NCBI GenBank assembly: GCA_964561165.1
Contig: CAZLOJ010000008.1
Span: forward strand, 1 to 37,771
DNA: 37,771 nt
Source of the DNA: IMCC26077 sp964561165
GTDB taxonomy: Bacteria; Actinomycetota; Actinomycetes; Nanopelagicales; Nanopelagicaceae
Reading direction: 5' to 3'
Numbering within the stretch: the stretch's first letter is position 1; every line of letters begins with the position of its first letter. The notes under the pieces are model-generated. The model was not told the origin of the DNA. It saw only the letters and a list, made by a program, of their open reading frames with translations, and made no database searches. A program made the position numbers and the translations under genes. Below, one piece after another: positions 8,763-17,024 of the stretch.

Positions 8763-9569
8763 TCAGAGGAATATTGAGGTGAACGTTCCCACTTCGACGA
8801 AACCAACTTTTTTGTAACTTGCCCGCGCTGCGTGATTGAAGTCATTGACGTATAACGAGGCTATTGGTGCAAAATTCTTGGACATGCGCACAACGCTAGC
8901 CATCCCGTGTGAGCCAATACCTTGCCCTCGAAATTCAGGCGCCACCCACACGCCATGAATCTGAAGTGCGCCAGCTCCGATTGCACCGATATCAGCTTTG
9001 AAGAGGAGTTCATCGCGCTCACGGCGGATATATGTCCGTCCCATCGAAATCAATTCGATTGCGCGGGCGCGGAAATCATGGCTCTGCGGCGCTTCTCCCA
9101 CCTCGCCAATGAACATCGATGTTCCAGCAGCAATCACCATTTCCAGTTCGTCGGCCCGGGCAACGCGCACCTCGGGATCGGAGGCAAGTAGTGGCTCTGT
9201 TCGAAGCGATAGCAGTGGCTGCTTTTGTCGAACCAAGCGAACTGATGGCGCCTGCCGCTCTATCAACTCCCAAAATGGAAATACCACTGCGCTCTCACCC
9301 ACGATGGAGGAGAATTTCATGGGACGTGATTTCACGTAATCAGCCATCGTGAAGAGCGCTTGTCGACTCGAACAACTTGGAATCACATTCGTTCCAATGT
9401 ATGTCACACCTTCAACAACACCATTGTTGCGATAGATGATCGCCTCGCTGAGCGAGCGTTCATGAAGCGCCAGCAATCGTGAGGCAAGGAACGAATGGAC
9501 CTCTGGTCTCTGGTGCAAATAAGAAATTACATCAGTAGGTAAATGCGCACTTCTAAGCGTCTCTAACAC
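8763..9569 (-). CDS. GNAT-family N-acetyltransferase (DUF4081-like N-terminus)
   Basis: 268 residues. The C-terminal half is a GNAT fold with the acetyl-CoA signature VWVAPEFRGQGIGSHGMA (about residues 205-222), followed by LYVNDFNHAARASYKKVGF. The N-terminal half resembles the DUF4081 domain that accompanies GNAT in the actinobacterial gene next to ispG (the Rv2867c-type neighbour in mycobacteria). Substrate unknown. The inferred start is GTG at 9567-9569, without a clear ribosome-binding site, 9 bp after the ispG stop. It probably belongs to the dxr-rseP-ispG-GNAT-proS run, where linkage is conserved but function is not established. Confidence 0.85.
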   Translation of the reverse strand: MLETLRSAHLPTDVISYLHQRPEVHSFLASRLLALHERSLSEAIIYRNNGVVEGVTYIGTNVIPSCSSRQALFTMADYVKSRPMKFSSIVGESAVVFPFWELIERQAPSVRLVRQKQPLLSLRTEPLLASDPEVRVARADELEMVIAAGTSMFIGEVGEAPQSHDFRARAIELISMGRTYIRRERDELLFKADIGAIGAGALQIHGVWVAPEFRGQGIGSHGMASVVRMSKNFAPIASLYVNDFNHAARASYKKVGFVEVGTFTSIFL

Positions 9570-9578
9570 CGTAATCGT

Positions 9579-10718
9579 TTATCGAACTTCGACGACTGGA
9601 GCTCCCGAGCTCTCCATCTCTTCTGCAAGGCGCATCGCCTCTTCGATGAGTACTTCGACGATCTGTGCTTCAGGAACGGTCTTGATGACCTCTCCTTTAA
9701 CAAAGATTTGCCCTTTTCCATTTCCGGAAGCAACACCAAGATCAGCTTCACGCGCTTCGCCAGGGCCATTGACGACGCAACCCATGACTGCAACTCGAAG
9801 TGGAACGGTCATTCCCTCTAAACCTGCCTGTACTTTTTCCGCGAGCGTATAGACATCAACTTGCGCACGGCCACATGAAGGGCAGGAGACAATCTCAAGT
9901 TTGCGTTGCCGCAGATTAAGTGATTCCAAGATGGAGATTCCCACTTTGACCTCTTCCACTGGCGGCGCGGAGAGCGAGACGCGAATAGTGTCGCCGATTC
10001 CCTCAGCAAGGAGGATGCCGAATGCGACTGCAGACTTAATGGTTCCCTGGAAGAGTGGTCCAGCTTCGGTGACACCTAAATGGAGTGGATAATCACACTT
10101 ACTCGCAAGAAGACGATAAGCCTGAACCATCGTCACCGGATCGTGATGTTTCACTGAAATTTTAATGTCGGTGAAACCGTGCTCTTCAAATAATGAACAC
10201 TCCCAAAGCGCCGATTCCACCAAAGCCTCTGGAGTTGCTTTGCCATACTTCTTCAATAGTCGTGGATCGAGTGAGCCTGCATTGACTCCAATGCGAATTG
10301 GGATTCCTGCATCTCCAGCAGCCTTCGCGACCTCTTTTACTTTGTCATCGAACTGCTTGATATTTCCTGGATTAACGCGAACTCCCGCACAGCCTGCATC
10401 AATAGCGGCAAAAATATATTTAGGTTGAAAGTGAATATCGGCAACAACTGGAATCTGCGATTTCTTCGCGATGGCGGCGAGCGCATCAGCATCGTCTTGG
10501 CTTGGGACGGCAACGCGAACGATCTGACAGCCAGATGCGGTGAGCTCAGCAATTTGTTGCAACGTTGCGTTGACATCAGCGGTCAATGTTGTCGCCATTG
10601 ATTGAACACTTACTGGAGCTCCTCCGCCAACAAGGACCGAGCCGAGCTTTATCTGGCGCGAGTGACGGCGAGGCGCAAGGGGTGCGGGCAACGGTGCTGG
10701 CATTCCAAGATCGACCAT
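9579..10718 (-). CDS. ispG: 4-hydroxy-3-methylbut-2-en-1-yl diphosphate synthase
   Basis: MEP-pathway enzyme that reductively converts MEcPP to HMBPP with a [4Fe-4S] cluster. It has 379 residues. A TIM-barrel domain carries VQSMATTLTADVNATLQQI and VADIHFQPKY. The cluster ligands are C279 and C282 in CPSCGR and C314 in MGCVVNGPGEA. It lies downstream of rseP and dxr, so two MEP enzymes sit in one cluster. The ATG context GATAGCGCCATGG is identical over 13 nt to that of dxr. The start extends about 20 residues before the conserved core, typical of actinobacterial IspG. Confidence 0.97.
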   Translation of the reverse strand: MVDLGMPAPLPAPLAPRRHSRQIKLGSVLVGGGAPVSVQSMATTLTADVNATLQQIAELTASGCQIVRVAVPSQDDADALAAIAKKSQIPVVADIHFQPKYIFAAIDAGCAGVRVNPGNIKQFDDKVKEVAKAAGDAGIPIRIGVNAGSLDPRLLKKYGKATPEALVESALWECSLFEEHGFTDIKISVKHHDPVTMVQAYRLLASKCDYPLHLGVTEAGPLFQGTIKSAVAFGILLAEGIGDTIRVSLSAPPVEEVKVGISILESLNLRQRKLEIVSCPSCGRAQVDVYTLAEKVQAGLEGMTVPLRVAVMGCVVNGPGEAREADLGVASGNGKGQIFVKGEVIKTVPEAQIVEVLIEEAMRLAEEMESSGAPVVEVR

Positions 10719-10776
10719 GGCGCTATCTTGCCGTAGAAGAGGAAAATTCGCCTAGCTACGTAGGGCTTCGTCGGAC

Positions 10777-11982
10777 CTATTGATTGAGTCGAATCGGATT
10801 GACGATATCAGCGAAGAGCAGGAGTATCGAAAGCGTTGCCAGCGCGGCAATTACGACCAGGGTGATAGGCATCAATCTCGTCACATCAAATGGAGCGGGC
10901 GGCGGCAATCCGCGCCGTCTGGCGCGCGAGCGCCGGTATCCATCGAAGAGCGCAACTGCCATATGGCCACCGTCAAGCGGTAGCAGCGGAATCAGGTTGA
11001 AAATTCCGACGAAAATATTGAGGCTAGCGATAATTAATAAGAAGAACCCGATCTTCTCCGCGAGCGAGCCACCTTCGCTCGATGCCGCCTCACCGCTGAC
11101 TCGCGCTACACCAACTACCCCTACCAATCCTTCAGGGTCACGCCGTTCGCCACCGAAGGTTGCGCCAAAGAGCGCAGGTATCTTGCTTGGTAATGCAAAT
11201 AAAGCGCGCACACTCCCCGCGGCAATATTGCCACCTTCGCGAACTGAGGCGGCAACTGCGGAGTGGAGTGGGTACCTTTTATTTTCACGTTCGCTAATCA
11301 CACCAATTATTCCAAAACTTTCCGCGCCACTTCGATAGCGGGTTGGAGTAACCGTAATATCAAGGCGTTCGCCAGAGCGAAGAACTGTGAAGGTCAGCGC
11401 TTTGTCGGCGCCGCTCCTGATAGCCGAGCCAACTTCACGCCAAGTGGTGATCTTCTTTCCATCGACCTCTTGAATATCATCGCCCGCCTTGAACCCCGCC
11501 GCATAAGCAGGAGCAACGAGATCCTTATTTGTGCACGGAGCTGAACTCTCTTTGATACATGGAAGAACTTCACTAAGTCGAGTTGATTCCCGTGGCACTC
11601 CAATTGCCGCAAAGAAGATCGTGAGAATCAATAATGCGAGGATGAAGTGGAGAAACGAACCGGCGCCAAGGACTACGAGTCGACGTGGCACGCTCGCTTT
11701 ATAGAAAGCTCTCCCAGAATCTTCTTCTGCAATCGGCTCGATGGGCGTCATCCCCGTTATTCGACAATAACCACCGGCTGGGATTGCTTTGATTCCAAAT
11801 TCTGTCTCGCCGCGTTTGGTTGACCAAATACGAGGACCAAACCCAAGGAAAAATTCAGTGACTTTCATTCCATATTTTCGAGCAGTAATGAAATGGCCCC
11901 ACTCGTGAATCATGACCGAGGCGAGCATTGCAATAACAAAGGCGAGGATGCCAATCAAACCCGTTACTCCAGCGCTACTCAC
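10777..11982 (-). CDS. rseP: Site-2 membrane metalloprotease (RseP/Rip1 family)
   Basis: Intramembrane zinc protease that cleaves anti-sigma factors and other membrane substrates. The 401-residue protein has HEWGH at residues 26-30 in the first membrane segment (zinc ligands plus catalytic Glu). A PDZ domain lies at about residues 150-225 (AYAAGFKAGDDIQEVDGKKI). The second catalytic block NLIPLLPLDGGH sits in the C-terminal membrane region. The start is GTG at 11980-11982, 2 nt after the dxr stop. The dxr-rip-ispG order is standard in actinobacteria. Which sigma pathway it serves cannot be read from the window. Confidence 0.94.
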   Translation of the reverse strand: MSSAGVTGLIGILAFVIAMLASVMIHEWGHFITARKYGMKVTEFFLGFGPRIWSTKRGETEFGIKAIPAGGYCRITGMTPIEPIAEEDSGRAFYKASVPRRLVVLGAGSFLHFILALLILTIFFAAIGVPRESTRLSEVLPCIKESSAPCTNKDLVAPAYAAGFKAGDDIQEVDGKKITTWREVGSAIRSGADKALTFTVLRSGERLDITVTPTRYRSGAESFGIIGVISERENKRYPLHSAVAASVREGGNIAAGSVRALFALPSKIPALFGATFGGERRDPEGLVGVVGVARVSGEAASSEGGSLAEKIGFFLLIIASLNIFVGIFNLIPLLPLDGGHMAVALFDGYRRSRARRRGLPPPAPFDVTRLMPITLVVIAALATLSILLLFADIVNPIRLNQ

Positions 11983-11984
11983 GA

Positions 11985-13151
11985 TTACGCCCTCCTACTC
12001 GCGTGTGCAATCCGTTCGCGCGCTACGCGCCTGGCATTCTCTTCCACTGCGCTGACATCGTTGACGTCACGGAGTGAATCGCTGACATCGCCACCAATAT
12101 GAGTGAGCACATCGTCGATTACGTCAACAATGTCGGTAAAAGAAATTACCTTCGAGATGAACGCTGCTACCGCTTCCTCATTCGCAGCATTAAATGCAGC
12201 GGGCGCTCCCCCACCTACCTCACCACATCTGCGCGCAAGGTCAATCGCGGGAAAACGAAGGCTATCTATCGGGCGAAACTCCCACTGCTGCGCGTTGCTC
12301 CAATCAATGGGGGTGATTGCACCAGCAATTCGCTTTGGCCAATCAAGTGCAAGTGAAATAGGTAGCGTCATATCGGGTGAGCTTGCTTGAGCTAGCACTG
12401 ATCCATCATGGAACTCCACCATGGAGTGGACTATCGACTGTGGGTGAATTACTGCATCGATCTTTTTGTAAGGAAGGTTGAAGAGGTAGTGGGCTTCAAT
12501 AATCTCAAGACCTTTATTTACTAGCGTTGCCGAGTTGATGGTGACCACTGGCCCCATGTTCCACGTTGGATGGTTAAGCGCCTCATCGACAGTTACGCCA
12601 CCAAGGTCAGTTCGGTCTCTAAATGGACCACCGCTTGCTGTAAGTATCACTCGCGAAACTTCTTCAGATGTTCCACTTCGTAGCGCTTGGGCTAGCGCAG
12701 AGTGCTCGGAGTCAACGGGGACCAGTTGGCCAGGTTTTGCTGCACGAACAACTAGTGGGCCACCAGCGACGAGCGACTCTTTATTTGCTAACGCTAATGT
12801 ATTTCCAACTGCGAGCGCTGCAAGTGTGGGACGCAATCCAATCGATCCGGTGATTGCATTAAGAGTCACATCAGCAGGGATAGCCGCAATCTCCTCTGCA
12901 GCGTTTGCACCGACAATCACCTCGACCCCTGGCAGCGCTTCTTGCAGTAGCGCGTGATCGCCGCTTGCGCAGCCCACGATTGAGACTCCAAATCGCTTCG
13001 CCTGCTCGATAAGAAGTGGAATATTGCCGCCCCCGGCTGCGAGCGCGATAACAGTGAAGTCAGCACGGTGCGCATCGATTAGCGAGAGCGCTTGTACGCC
13101 AATAGAGCCGGTCGAGCCCAAGAGAACGACCGAACGTAGACTAGAGGCCAT
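11985..13151 (-). CDS. dxr: 1-deoxy-D-xylulose-5-phosphate reductoisomerase
   Basis: Second step of the MEP isoprenoid pathway: NADPH-dependent rearrangement of DXP to MEP. It has 388 residues. It shows the nucleotide-binding GSTGSIGVQAL near residues 12-22, the ANKESLVAGG block, the metal-binding VDSEHSAL, and the HPTWNMGPVVTINSATLVNKGLE core. The start ATG follows GAGAGGA at about 8 nt. It is the first gene of the minus-strand cluster running to rpsO. Its start codon overlaps by 2 nt the start codon of the divergent FGGY kinase, so each gene's promoter must lie inside the other's coding sequence. Confidence 0.97.
   Translation of the reverse strand: MASSLRSVVLLGSTGSIGVQALSLIDAHRADFTVIALAAGGGNIPLLIEQAKRFGVSIVGCASGDHALLQEALPGVEVIVGANAAEEIAAIPADVTLNAITGSIGLRPTLAALAVGNTLALANKESLVAGGPLVVRAAKPGQLVPVDSEHSALAQALRSGTSEEVSRVILTASGGPFRDRTDLGGVTVDEALNHPTWNMGPVVTINSATLVNKGLEIIEAHYLFNLPYKKIDAVIHPQSIVHSMVEFHDGSVLAQASSPDMTLPISLALDWPKRIAGAITPIDWSNAQQWEFRPIDSLRFPAIDLARRCGEVGGGAPAAFNAANEEAVAAFISKVISFTDIVDVIDDVLTHIGGDVSDSLRDVNDVSAVEENARRVARERIAHASRRA
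13137..13142 (+). promoter_or_regulatory. Possible -10 box for a leaderless FGGY kinase transcript
   Basis: TAGACT, 7 nt before the kinase ATG at 13150 and lying within the 5' end of divergent dxr. It fits the actinobacterial TANNNT pattern. A weak AGAGG also lies before the ATG but with only 2 nt spacing, too close for a normal Shine-Dalgarno. Confidence 0.4.
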
Positions 13152-14643
13152 GGCGCTATCCTCTCAGAAAGAGTTGATTCTTGGCTTGGATCTGGGCACC
13201 TCGTCCCTTAAAGGAATCTTCTGCTCTGACTCGGGTGAAATCGTCGCCAAATATGAGGTGCCGATTTCGCTCTACCGGAGCGGTAATTCAGTCGAACACG
13301 ATGGGGCAGAATATCTCGCTGCCCTGCGTGAGTTTGTTGCTACGTGTGCGCGAGATCCCCAGCACGAAAATTTGCTGCAGCGTACGCGTGCGATTGGGTT
13401 ATCTGGACATACCCCCTCGCTAATGGGAGTTGATGAGAACGGCGCACCCACTTTTCCAGTATTGATCTGGCAAGACAATCGCGCAGAGCGCGAGGCTGAA
13501 GAATTGAGTAATCGTTTCGGAGATTCCCATGCCTTAGTGGGCACCTCTTTGCCATGGACTGCTTCAGGTACTGCAGCGAAAGCGATGTGGATCGCCCGCA
13601 ATCAACCGAATGTTGTGGCAAAAACACGATGGTTGCTCCAACCAAAGGATTTCCTCGGCTTTCACTTAACCGGTGGTGCAATTTCAGATCCCTGGTCAAC
13701 GAAGGGGTTATGCAATGTCCGAACTGGCCAAGTGCTTACCGACCTGCTCGCATTCACTGGTTGGAGTAGCGATGTAGTGCCGCACCTGCAAGATGGTTTC
13801 ACTAGTAGAGGTGTTACGACAAAAGAGTGCGAAGAACGCTTGGGAATTCCACATGGAATACCAGTGAGCGTAGGTTGGTCAGATGCGATGTGCGGCATGC
13901 TCGCGCTAGGGGTATTCAGTGCACCTCGCTCATTCATCATCACGGGAACCTCTGCAATAGTTGGTACATCAAGCGCACATGAACCAATTAGCGATCAACC
14001 GCTCTATCTCATCCCTAAAGGTTCCGCGCCTTATCCAGTAACTTTTGGTCCGACACAGATGAGTGGTGGTTCCATCTCGTGGGCAGCACAACTCTTTTCG
14101 ATAACAGAGTCAGAATTAGTCGCTCGCGGGGATAGTGATACGAGTGCGAACGTCCCAACATTCCTGCCCTATATCGCAGGAGAACGAGCCCCGTTATGGC
14201 GTAATGACATTCGCGCTCTCTTTGCAAATGTCTCTGTTGAGCATGGCCCAAGTTCTTTCGCACGTGCGACTATGGAGGGAATCTGTTTCGCCGAGCGTCA
14301 AGTATTGGAATTAAGTCAGCAGCTCAGCGGAGCGAGCGCATCAGAAATAATTCTTAGCGGACGGGCGGGTAACGACCCACATTGGATCGCAACTCGGCTA
14401 CGAACGATGGGGCAACCGCTTCGAATCGTGGATGACCTTGAGATTACGTGTCGAGGTTCTGCGATTTTGGCGCACTCGCTTGCCACCAACGACCTCACTA
14501 AAAGTGCGAACGCCCTATCTGTAACTGGGGCGTTGCATACGCCCACCGCTGAGGACCTTTCGTATGGCGCTAGAAATTATGAGAGGTTTCTCAGGGAACA
14601 GCAGGCGCTTTTAGCAAAAGTTAGCGACGATTCGACTCCTTGA
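13150..14643 (+). CDS. FGGY-family carbohydrate kinase (xylulokinase-like)
   Basis: ATP-dependent sugar kinase of 497 residues. The FGGY motifs are present in order: N-terminal phosphate-1 loop LGLDLGTSSLKG; WQDNRAEREAEEL; the catalytic-Asp block VGWSDAMCGMLALG; the phosphate-2 motif ITGTSAIVG; FLPYIAGERAPLW; and the adenosine-site SGRAGNDPHW. The general layout is closest to xylulokinases, but the substrate cannot be fixed from sequence and no isomerase or sugar transporter is adjacent. gabT starts 13 bp after its stop, so they may be cotranscribed. ATG 13150 is chosen because the conserved core begins at residue 10. A longer in-frame version would run far into dxr antisense. Confidence 0.85.
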   Translation: MALSSQKELILGLDLGTSSLKGIFCSDSGEIVAKYEVPISLYRSGNSVEHDGAEYLAALREFVATCARDPQHENLLQRTRAIGLSGHTPSLMGVDENGAPTFPVLIWQDNRAEREAEELSNRFGDSHALVGTSLPWTASGTAAKAMWIARNQPNVVAKTRWLLQPKDFLGFHLTGGAISDPWSTKGLCNVRTGQVLTDLLAFTGWSSDVVPHLQDGFTSRGVTTKECEERLGIPHGIPVSVGWSDAMCGMLALGVFSAPRSFIITGTSAIVGTSSAHEPISDQPLYLIPKGSAPYPVTFGPTQMSGGSISWAAQLFSITESELVARGDSDTSANVPTFLPYIAGERAPLWRNDIRALFANVSVEHGPSSFARATMEGICFAERQVLELSQQLSGASASEIILSGRAGNDPHWIATRLRTMGQPLRIVDDLEITCRGSAILAHSLATNDLTKSANALSVTGALHTPTAEDLSYGARNYERFLREQQALLAKVSDDSTP

Positions 14644-14644
14644 G

Positions 14645-14650
14645 TACCCT
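14645..14650 (+). promoter_or_regulatory. Possible -10 box for a leaderless gabT transcript
   Basis: TACCCT, 6 nt before the gabT ATG, starting just after the FGGY kinase stop. The sequence TACCCTTCT here is identical over 9 nt to the box before the ureohydrolase start (17014-17022, minus), and both are followed by an ATGGC start. There is no Shine-Dalgarno between box and ATG. This suggests gabT has its own promoter in addition to readthrough. Confidence 0.45.
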
Positions 14651-14656
14651 TCTAGC

Positions 14657-15994
14657 ATGGCTAGAGCACAACTTCCGCAAGAGCGAATTCTTAAGACCGC
14701 AATTCCCGGACCCAAATCCCAAGAATTACTTGCGCGGCGAAGTGAAGCGGTCTCTGCAGCGCTTGGCATGTCGATACCTGTCTTCGTAAAAGAAGCAGGA
14801 GGTGGCGTAATCATCGATGTTGATGGAAATTCCATCATCGATATGGGCGCGGGAATCGCTGTAGTCAACGTTGGCAACTCCGCTGATGCTGTTATTGATC
14901 GAGTCGTAGAACAAGTGCATGCCTTTACACATACCTGTTTTATGGTCGCGCCATATCAAGGTTATGTGGAAGTCTGCGAAGCGCTTAACCGTCTGACTCC
15001 TGGAAATCATAAAAAGAAATCTGCGCTCTTTAATTCAGGGGCAGAAGCTGTAGAGAATGCAATCAAGGTCGCGCGTGTATTCACGAAGCGAACTGCAGTG
15101 ATCGTGTTCGAACATGGCTACCACGGTCGAACCAACCTCACCATGGGCATGACAGCCAAGAACATGCCGTATAAAGAAGGTTTCGGTCCATTCGCTCCGG
15201 AGATTTATCGCATGCCGATGGCCTACCCATTCCGTTGGATGGGCGATCCCAAGAAATGCGCGGAAGAAGCGTTGGAGTACATCACACATAAGATTGAGAA
15301 AGAGATTGGTTCTAAGAACGTTGCAGCAATCGTGATTGAACCCATTCAAGGTGAGGGTGGCTTCATCGTTCCACCAAAAGGTTTCTTGCCAGGGCTCGCA
15401 CAACATGCGCGCGATAACGGCGCCTTATTTGTAGCAGATGAAGTCCAGACTGGTTTTGCGCGAACTGGAGATATGTTCGCCTGTGAAGATGAAGGGGTAA
15501 TCCCAGATCTCATCACTACCGCAAAGGGAATCGCAGGTGGATTGCCGCTTGCTGGATTGACCGGTCGAGCCGAGGTCATGGATAGCGTTCATTTAAGTGG
15601 GTTGGGTGGCACCTTTGGTGGCTCCCCTATCTCCTGCGCTGCTGCGCTCGGCGCAATTGAGATGATCGAAAGCGAAAACCTTGCTGCACGAGCCCGAGAA
15701 ATTGGCGCAATCATGGAGCGCGAACTCAATGCAATGGCTGCAAAGTATCCAGTCATCGGTGAGGTGCGTGGCCGTGGTGCTATGCAAGCAATTGAACTTG
15801 TTATTCCCGGATCAACGGAGCCAAACTCAGCAGCGATGCAATCCATCGTCAAGTATTGCCAAGGTAAAGGTGTGCTCCTGCTTACGGCGGGCACCTATAG
15901 CAACGTGATTCGACTGCTACCACCTCTTGTGATGCCAGAGCATCTGCTTCGCGAGGCGCTTTCGATACTTGATGAGGCAATTGCTGCTATCTGA
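14657..15994 (+). CDS. gabT: 4-aminobutyrate (GABA) aminotransferase
   Basis: PLP-dependent class III aminotransferase of 445 residues that moves the amino group of GABA to 2-oxoglutarate, giving succinate semialdehyde and glutamate. Visible: NSGAEAVENAIKVAR, FEHGYHGRTNLTMGMT, IEPIQGEGGF, ADEVQTGFARTGDMFA, and the Schiff-base lysine K290 in ITTAKGIAGGLPL. The IQGEGGF form is characteristic of GabT-type enzymes. Its neighbours supply the GABA: the putrescine-type aminotransferase and aldehyde dehydrogenase in the same block would make it from putrescine. It converges with the ureohydrolase gene, 17 bp between stops. No gabD is in the window. Related omega-aminotransferases with other substrates cannot be excluded. 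Confidence 0.92.
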   Translation: MARAQLPQERILKTAIPGPKSQELLARRSEAVSAALGMSIPVFVKEAGGGVIIDVDGNSIIDMGAGIAVVNVGNSADAVIDRVVEQVHAFTHTCFMVAPYQGYVEVCEALNRLTPGNHKKKSALFNSGAEAVENAIKVARVFTKRTAVIVFEHGYHGRTNLTMGMTAKNMPYKEGFGPFAPEIYRMPMAYPFRWMGDPKKCAEEALEYITHKIEKEIGSKNVAAIVIEPIQGEGGFIVPPKGFLPGLAQHARDNGALFVADEVQTGFARTGDMFACEDEGVIPDLITTAKGIAGGLPLAGLTGRAEVMDSVHLSGLGGTFGGSPISCAAALGAIEMIESENLAARAREIGAIMERELNAMAAKYPVIGEVRGRGAMQAIELVIPGSTEPNSAAMQSIVKYCQGKGVLLLTAGTYSNVIRLLPPLVMPEHLLREALSILDEAIAAI

Positions 15995-16011
15995 TAAGCA
16001 GATGTAAAAAG

Positions 16012-17010
16012 TTAGCGATCCAAAAGATTCTGTATCGGCGAGTATGGCGTGCCACTCTTTCGTTTGGCTATCGCGCTTAACGCCTCCAAGACCACGCGGT
16101 TAGCGAGAATTGCCGTGATATCTGCTGAATCAAATGGCGGTGCGACTTCCACGACATCAATGCCGACAACGGGCAGCTCAAGACAGATCCGGCGGACCGC
16201 TTCGAGCAGCTCACGACTTGTCATACCACCTGGCTCTGGCGTTCCCGTTCCGGGCGCCATTCCAGGATCAACCACATCGATATCTACCGAGAGAAAGACT
16301 CCATCACAGCCATCAGTGAGCGTCGCGAAAGATTCATCGAGAACTGCGGTGAGACCGCGATGATGAATCTCAGTCATCTCGTAGGAGCGCATTCCTTGAT
16401 CGCGCATCCAATTGAGCGTGTTGTTATCGGGCCAATAACCTCGCAAACCTAATTGCAAAAAGCGATCCCCACGCACATCTCCCGCTTCAATCAAACGACG
16501 CATAGGTGTGCCATGCCCCACTAAAGCACCCATCTGAAGATCGCCAGTGTCAGCATGCGCATCGAAGTGAATCATCGAGATCTTTCCTTTGCCGCGGTGT
16601 GCAGCGATTCCTGCAACATCAGCAGAGGCAACAGAATGATCGCCACCGAGAACTACAGCAAGGGCACCTGCACGTGAAATTTTCTCGGTCGCTGCTTTAA
16701 GCACTTTTAATGAATCCACAAGATCGCCCGGCGGCATCATGAGATCACCAGCGTCAGCAACCTTTAACTCCTTGAGCGCATCAACTCGAAGCGCAAGATG
16801 AGGTCGCTCGCCGTCATGCGGAAGGTAATCCCCCATACGGATTGCTTGTGGACCAAATTTCGCACCGGAGCGATGTGAAGTTCCGCTATCTATAGGTGCG
16901 CCAACGATGACGACATCTAGTCCAGCAAAGCTTTGTGGGTCATCGAGATCGCAGCGCGGAATTCCAAGGAAGGTGAAATCAGGACCGTATAAATTCCCGT
17001 GGTTTGCCAT
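16012..17010 (-). CDS. speB: Ureohydrolase, agmatinase-like
   Basis: 332-residue binuclear-metal hydrolase of the arginase/agmatinase family that releases urea from a guanidino compound. The metal ligands are visible: H125 in GGDHS, D150, H152 and D154 in FDAHAD, and D243/D245 in SVDIDVVDP. If the substrate is agmatine, the product is putrescine, which fits the adjacent polyamine genes. Guanidinobutyrase (making GABA) or guanidine hydrolase activity is also possible within this family and would also fit next to gabT. It starts 14 nt after the FAD oxidoreductase stop. A TACCCT box lies 6 nt before its ATG and no Shine-Dalgarno is seen. Family assignment is firm; substrate is inferred. Confidence 0.85.
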   Translation of the reverse strand: MANHGNLYGPDFTFLGIPRCDLDDPQSFAGLDVVIVGAPIDSGTSHRSGAKFGPQAIRMGDYLPHDGERPHLALRVDALKELKVADAGDLMMPPGDLVDSLKVLKAATEKISRAGALAVVLGGDHSVASADVAGIAAHRGKGKISMIHFDAHADTGDLQMGALVGHGTPMRRLIEAGDVRGDRFLQLGLRGYWPDNNTLNWMRDQGMRSYEMTEIHHRGLTAVLDESFATLTDGCDGVFLSVDIDVVDPGMAPGTGTPEPGGMTSRELLEAVRRICLELPVVGIDVVEVAPPFDSADITAILANRVVLEALSAIAKRKSGTPYSPIQNLLDR

Positions 17011-17016
17011 ATGAGA

Positions 17017-17022
17017 AGGGTA
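17017..17022 (-). promoter_or_regulatory. Possible -10 box for a leaderless ureohydrolase transcript
   Basis: TACCCT on the minus strand, 6 nt before the ATG at 17010. It lies in the 14-nt spacer after the FAD oxidoreductase stop. The following three bases extend the match to the gabT box (TACCCTTCT). No Shine-Dalgarno sequence is present, supporting a leaderless start. Confidence 0.45.
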
Positions 17023-17024
17023 AC

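Noticed and set aside
15989..16003. ATCTG/CAGAT hairpin between gabT and the ureohydrolase
   Set aside because: Only 5 bp and without a T-run on either strand; too weak to call a terminator.
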